In this document: one piece after another, positions 59,603 through 64,000 of the stretch
Position numbering within the stretch: position 1 is the first letter of the stretch
Layout of the letters: each line of letters starts with the position of its first letter
NCBI RefSeq assembly: GCF_022682495.2
Contig: NC_071387.1
Location: 152,104,935 to 152,168,934, forward strand
DNA length: 64,000 nucleotides
Direction of reading: 5' to 3'
Source: Desmodus rotundus
Taxonomy: Eukaryota; Chordata; Mammalia; Chiroptera; Phyllostomidae
Program-made: the position numbers and the translations under genes
The notes under the pieces: generated by a model
Told to the model about the DNA's origin: nothing
The model's database searches: none
What the model saw: only the letters and a program-made list of their open reading frames with translations

Positions 59603-60714
59603 GGTTAGTAGCTGGAGGGGTCCAGGTGCTGGGATTGGAGGCATTTAAAGACTGATAGCCAGGCAGGCCTTTATCCATTAATTATGCAAAGGACAAACTG
59701 AGGTAAAAATTAGTATTCCGGTGTTTTCTCCAGAGTGCCTTAACAAGTGCCTTAAACTTAATCCAAGTTTAGTTTTCCATCTAGGGTGATGTAGCTTTTC
59801 TGAACCTCTGGGTAAGTGTTTTCTTTTCCTACAAAGTAATTAAAGGTATTTATTTATAAGCAATTATGGAGAGTAGTTTATGAGTCTGAAGCCTATGACA
59901 GTTTTACTCAATACAGAGAAATGATAAACCTCCAGATACATTTCTTAATTACGTAATCATGTGTAACTTCAATAAAATTCAAGTTATACTGAGTTATAGA
60001 TATTTCCAGTTCAAGATAAATAATCAAATTTCCATATTGTTGAATAGCTAAACAAATTTCAAGCTGTAGCTATCCCTTAAGAACTTGTTAATACATTTTT
60101 ACAGTCTTATGTTCTGCAGAAGATGTTGACTGATGTCCAGATAAACCGATGCCAAAGCAGGGAAGAATATTAGCTGAATGAGTCTTTACATTCATGAATT
60201 GTGATACAATTTTACACAGGTAAAAAAAGTGTTCCATTTCCCTTCAGGGAGGTCTTTTCTAAGTGAATAACATTTAGCGCTCCTCTTCAGGTTGCTGTCT
60301 ATTCCCATGCAGTTGAGCAAGTTAGGTTGTGAGGAAATAACTGCATTTGTGAGAGGAGGAAAACAACAGACACCATAATCACCTAAACTTTGGACAAACC
60401 ACTGAAATGGAAGCCAGTACAGCAATGAAATCACAATGAAATTATAAATTTATGGAGGAAAAGCTGGGAGGTTAATTTTACCCTTTAAAACCTCAATGAA
60501 GCACAAAATTCAGGGGAAAAACTAATAATTATGACTAAGAATTGTAAGATTTGGAACATCAACTCAGCAAATGAAGACATTACCACATGGCAGACATTAG
60601 CCAATAAAAGGCATCCAATCACTCTAAAACGAGCTCATAATGCCAAATGTGAGCACTGTGGATTTCTGGAGAGATGGTGCATTTATGGGAAAAATCCATG
60701 ATTACTTTCTGTGA
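59603..60714. other. Unassigned AT-rich sequence
   Basis: About 1.1 kb with no recognised element or exon. Confidence 0.3.
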
Positions 60715-60880
60715 CTGAGCTCATTCAATCCATGTTTACGGAGCATAGACAATGGCCTCGCAGTTTGTGTGAGGTGCTTGAGAGGACTAAAAAAATGCAT
60801 CCGCTACAGATCCTGACCTTAAGCAGATTACAGTTTAGTTGGATTGTGTGGCTGGAAGGATAGGAGACAAACAGCTACCA
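60715..60880 (-). repeat. L2 LINE 3'-end remnant (antisense)
   Basis: 'CATTCAATCCATGTTTACGG' and 'GATCCTGACCTTAAGCAGAT' then 'TACAGTTTAGTTGGATTGTG' match the reverse complement of the L2 3' end. Confidence 0.5.
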
Positions 60881-61800
60881 GATACGGAGAGATGCCAAAG
60901 ATAAAAAGAAACCTCTATGAAGAGGTGGGGAAAGTAATGTGAGAAATCAGGGAGGACACAGAGTTTAGGATGGTCTTCAAGAAGGAGAAGCAAGTGAACA
61001 GAGTTTTACAACATGCATAATATTCTTTGATTTTTATTTTAAATGTTCTCAAAGTATGTATTATCTCATGAAACTGAAATGCCACGATGTACATGTTTTC
61101 AAATGGCAATTTGATCTCACACCAACACACCTTGATGTGTGAACTGGAACAAACATATTGGAGTATAAAACTCATTGGTAGACGTACATCAGCAGAAGCT
61201 AGTTTATGCATCAACAACAAACTTCCCCTGTAGCTCGGTGGCTGAATATAACTACAGTTTAGATCAAATAGGTTATGTATAGAAAGATAGCTTTGTAAAA
61301 AGTGTGAAGAGTGGCTTACAGGCAGGGAGAACCTTTCCATGACTCCTGAAGAAGTTGGGGCAAGTAATGCTGAGGGTTTGAGCCAGTGCAGTAGCAGCGT
61401 AACAAGAAAGGGTGAGGTGGGTTCAAGAGATTTTCACAGGTTGATTTAATTGGAACTGCTTTGATGTAGGGACTGACGGAGAAAGAAGTATTAAATATAA
61501 TTTACATCTATCTTGGTTAACTGACAAGATATTGTTTACCTAGAAGTAACAGCAGGTTTGGAGGGAATTTGATTGTGGTATTGCAGGAAAATCACTTAAG
61601 AGATTGACTAAATGGTTAGAAATACATTTGGATAAAAAAAAAAAAGAGGACTAGACCTGTAGGTGGGAAATTCTTGGTCTCAAGGTGACAGTGGAAGCTG
61701 TGGGATGGCTGAGATTTCCCTGGGAGGAGAGGGGTGAACATGAACTTTGGGGATAGCCACCACTAAGTGAAGTTCAGAGTCCAGCTTTGCTCTTTTCGAG
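60881..61800. other. Unassigned sequence
   Basis: About 920 bp. The 141-codon minus-strand frame at 60915-61340 has no recognisable domain. Part of it may continue the antisense L2. Confidence 0.3.
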
Positions 61801-61809
61801 AATAGGCTT

Positions 61810-62251
61810 TTATTGTTTGTTGGGGTTGCTATAACAAAGTATCACAAACTGGGTGGCTTAAACAATACCAGTTTCATAAATGTATGGTCTCCAGTTCTGG
61901 AGGCTAGAAATCCAAGATCAAGGTGTTAGCAGGGTAGGTTCTTTCTGAGCGCTGGGAGGGAGAATATGTTTCATGCCTTTCTCCTAGCTTGTGGGGATAT
62001 GCTGGCAACCTCTGGCACTCTTTGGCTTATAGACACATCACCCTGATGTCTGTCTTCATCTTCATGTGGTGTCTGCACTGTGTATATGCTGCTCTCTGTC
62101 CGAGCTCCCCTACATATAAGGACACCCTGATGACCTCATCTTAACTTTATCATCTTCCAAGGCCATGTTTCTAAGTAAGGTCACATTCTGAGGTACTAGA
62201 GGTTATGATGCCCACATATGAATTTTGGGGATACAAAATTCAATCCATAAT
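61810..62251 (-). mobile_element. MLT1-type ERVL-MaLR LTR, minus strand
   Basis: The plus strand reads 'GGGGTTGCTATAACAAAGTA', 'TCACAAACTGGGTGGCTTAA', 'CCAGTTCTGGAGGCTAGAAA', 'AAGGACACCCTGATGACCTC' and 'CATATGAATTTTGGGGATAC', a clear antisense MLT1 over its full length. AATAGGCTT occurs at both ends (61801-61809 and 62252-62260), longer than the usual 5-bp MaLR target duplication but containing it. Confidence 0.92.
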
Positions 62252-62260
62252 AATAGGCTT

Positions 62261-64000
62261 CTTCTGCACCCTCCTCCAAGCATGTCTTAGAGTCAGGAGA
62301 GAGAAGCCAGACTACCTCAGGCTGAGAATTAAGAGGACACAGAAAGCAGAGGCTGTGAACATAGTCTATTTATTTGGAACTGTGTTCATTACAAGTCAAA
62401 TGGTAGGATCTAGGGCTCCACGGAAGGTACAGTTTCTAGAATAAACTACTTCACAATTTGCCAAAGAATCATTCAAAGTCTATGGTATCTTAATAGTGCT
62501 CCCTTCCCTGCAAGATTATTTCTTCAACCACAAATGTATGGGTTGCTAATTTGGTGAATAACGGCACCATATCCCTAGAACATTACTTAGTAGTCATTCA
62601 CTTTGCATCTAGTGTAATGTGCTCTTTTCTGATGAAACTTAGAAGTTGAGTTTGAAAAATGATGTGTCTAAGAGAATATGGACTAAGCAATTTTAGATAT
62701 GGCAGCGCAATAAAAAACATCCTTGCCATGGATTCATAGGAGGTGCAAGGACACAGATTAACCTTGGGAGGTATATTATAGCATTTATTTTTTCAAAAGA
62801 AAGGAAAGACATGGTATTTAAATTCTCACTTTCATTTGGAAAGGGAAAAATATAAATCTCGAGGTGTCTGAAAAATATTAAAATGTTCACAGAATTAACT
62901 GTCCGGGATAATATCAAATGTCACATTTCTACTTCATCACGTGTTGGGAGAAACTGAAATCTGTAACCCAGCGGTCGCTTACCAGGCTCTTCCCCTGTGC
63001 ATTATGGCATGTTCATTTTATGCCAAAATCGCTGGGTGTAAGTATATGTATACAATTTTGTTTTAGGTCTTAGACATGTGATTTGTGATTTGCAGTTGGA
63101 TTTAAAATAAACCCCAAGGAACTGAAGTGTTTTTGTAACAGAATTTTAATCATATTTATCTTTCAGTAGCATTTGTTTATCCTCCTAATTTTCCATTTTT
63201 ATTTGTCTTTTGGTTTATAAATTATACATGTTAAGAGAGCAACAAATTGAATATATTTTTCCTAAATATTATACATTGAAATCAGTGATGCTTTTAGAGT
63301 ATTAGGATTTTGAAAGAGCAGTTTCATATCTTATGGTCTTTTGTTCTTTTTCAGTTTGTGTAAGTGGGAAGTACTGTTCCTGTGGAAAAATAGTGATAAT
63401 GTAGACAGTTATTGAGCTTTTCTCTACCCTGATGAAAATTCAGAGCATCCAGCTATTTATATGTGGTACATTTTCCATAAATGGGCACAGAGTGACCACA
63501 GTAGAAACTGAGTTTGTAGTGTAGCTATGTCCAGCATTATTTCCCTATGATGTCTGCCTAATTTTTCTACTTTCCATGTGGCTCTGGGGACTTTCTTTTG
63601 CTGCTGAACCTAGTGCTAGGTACTGAGCCTTTCCTTTCTCTTTTCCTGTTTAACAGGTGGGACCGCATCTCTTCCTATTTCACTCATATCTCTTCATTGC
63701 TCTTAAGGCAAAATGGCTATAGCTTGTTGTATGAGAAAACAATAAAAATGTTAAATCAGAAGAGAGTCAGTGAAAACAACATTGGGCTTGGAATCAGAAC
63801 ACATAAGATTAGATGTTCTTTAATGCTCATTAGGCTGCTTATAGCTGTGTATTCTTTGACAAGATATTAAACCTCTTAGTAATTCATTTTTTCATTAATT
63901 TATTCACTCTTTTACCCATTCATCTACTTTATTCCACAAGCATTCACTGACTGTTTCCTGTGTTTTGGCACCATATTAGACATAGAGGATGTTAAAATAA
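62261..64000. other. Unassigned AT-rich sequence to the window end
   Basis: About 1.7 kb without a recognised repeat. Positions 63885-63960 ('TTCATTAATTTATTCACTCT', 'CACAAGCATTCACTGACTGT') may start an antisense L2 or MIR that runs beyond the window. The frame at 63598-63870 has no recognised domain. Confidence 0.3.

Overview
The window is vertebrate nuclear DNA, almost certainly from a bat, probably a yangochiropteran. The main evidence is seven copies of a tRNA-derived SINE with the hallmarks of the VES family: a head resembling 'GCC(A/C)(T/G)GCTGG...GGCTCAGTGG', a box-B-like 'GGTTCAATCCC', 'AGTCAGGGCA', 'GATGTTTCTCTC', a pyrimidine-rich stretch and an A/T-rich tail. Alongside these are L1 copies with the 3' end 'GGGACAACTGTAACAGAATAACAATAAA', mariner and hAT DNA transposon remnants, and the old mammalian repeats L2, MIR, MER5 and MLT1. 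The DNA is AT-rich. There are no bacterial-style operons, CRISPR arrays or obvious CpG islands, and I found no convincing exon of a host protein-coding gene. The window therefore reads as intergenic or deep-intronic sequence, and the strand of any host gene cannot be told.

Layout. 0-9 kb: mostly unassigned AT-rich DNA with one VES SINE and short L1/L2 pieces. 9-18 kb: an L2 split by a MIR, an MLT1 piece, a mariner remnant, L1M 3' ends, three VES SINEs and small palindromes. 18.1-23.4 kb: an ERVL-like LTR, then a 4.6-kb L1 bounded by exact 12-bp target-site duplications, with an ORF2 broken by many stops. 23.4-41 kb: MIR, L2, L1, MER5 and MLT1 fragments, two VES SINEs and a perfect 59-bp tandem duplication. 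41-48.2 kb: a notably repeat-poor block. 48.2-48.85 kb: a processed copy of the ribosomal protein gene RPL29 on the minus strand, with an uninterrupted 160-codon reading frame. 50.9-52.3 kb: an MLT1 element interrupted by an 833-bp solo LTR. 53.8-54.4 kb: a probable class I LTR. 55.5-58.5 kb: a dense run of an internally deleted mariner, a VES SINE, a truncated L1 and antisense L2. 58.9-62.3 kb: MER5A, a hAT MITE, L2 and MLT1.

There is no set of cooperating genes here. The content records successive mobile-element insertions in a gene-poor region. I looked for an undescribed system and did not find one. The points most worth checking are the open RPL29 retrocopy, the nested LTR, the deleted mariner and hAT elements, the perfect 59-bp duplication and the repeat-poor blocks that may hold conserved regulatory DNA. 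Repeat family names come from recognising consensus-like sequence by eye, and edges without target-site duplications are approximate to tens of bases.
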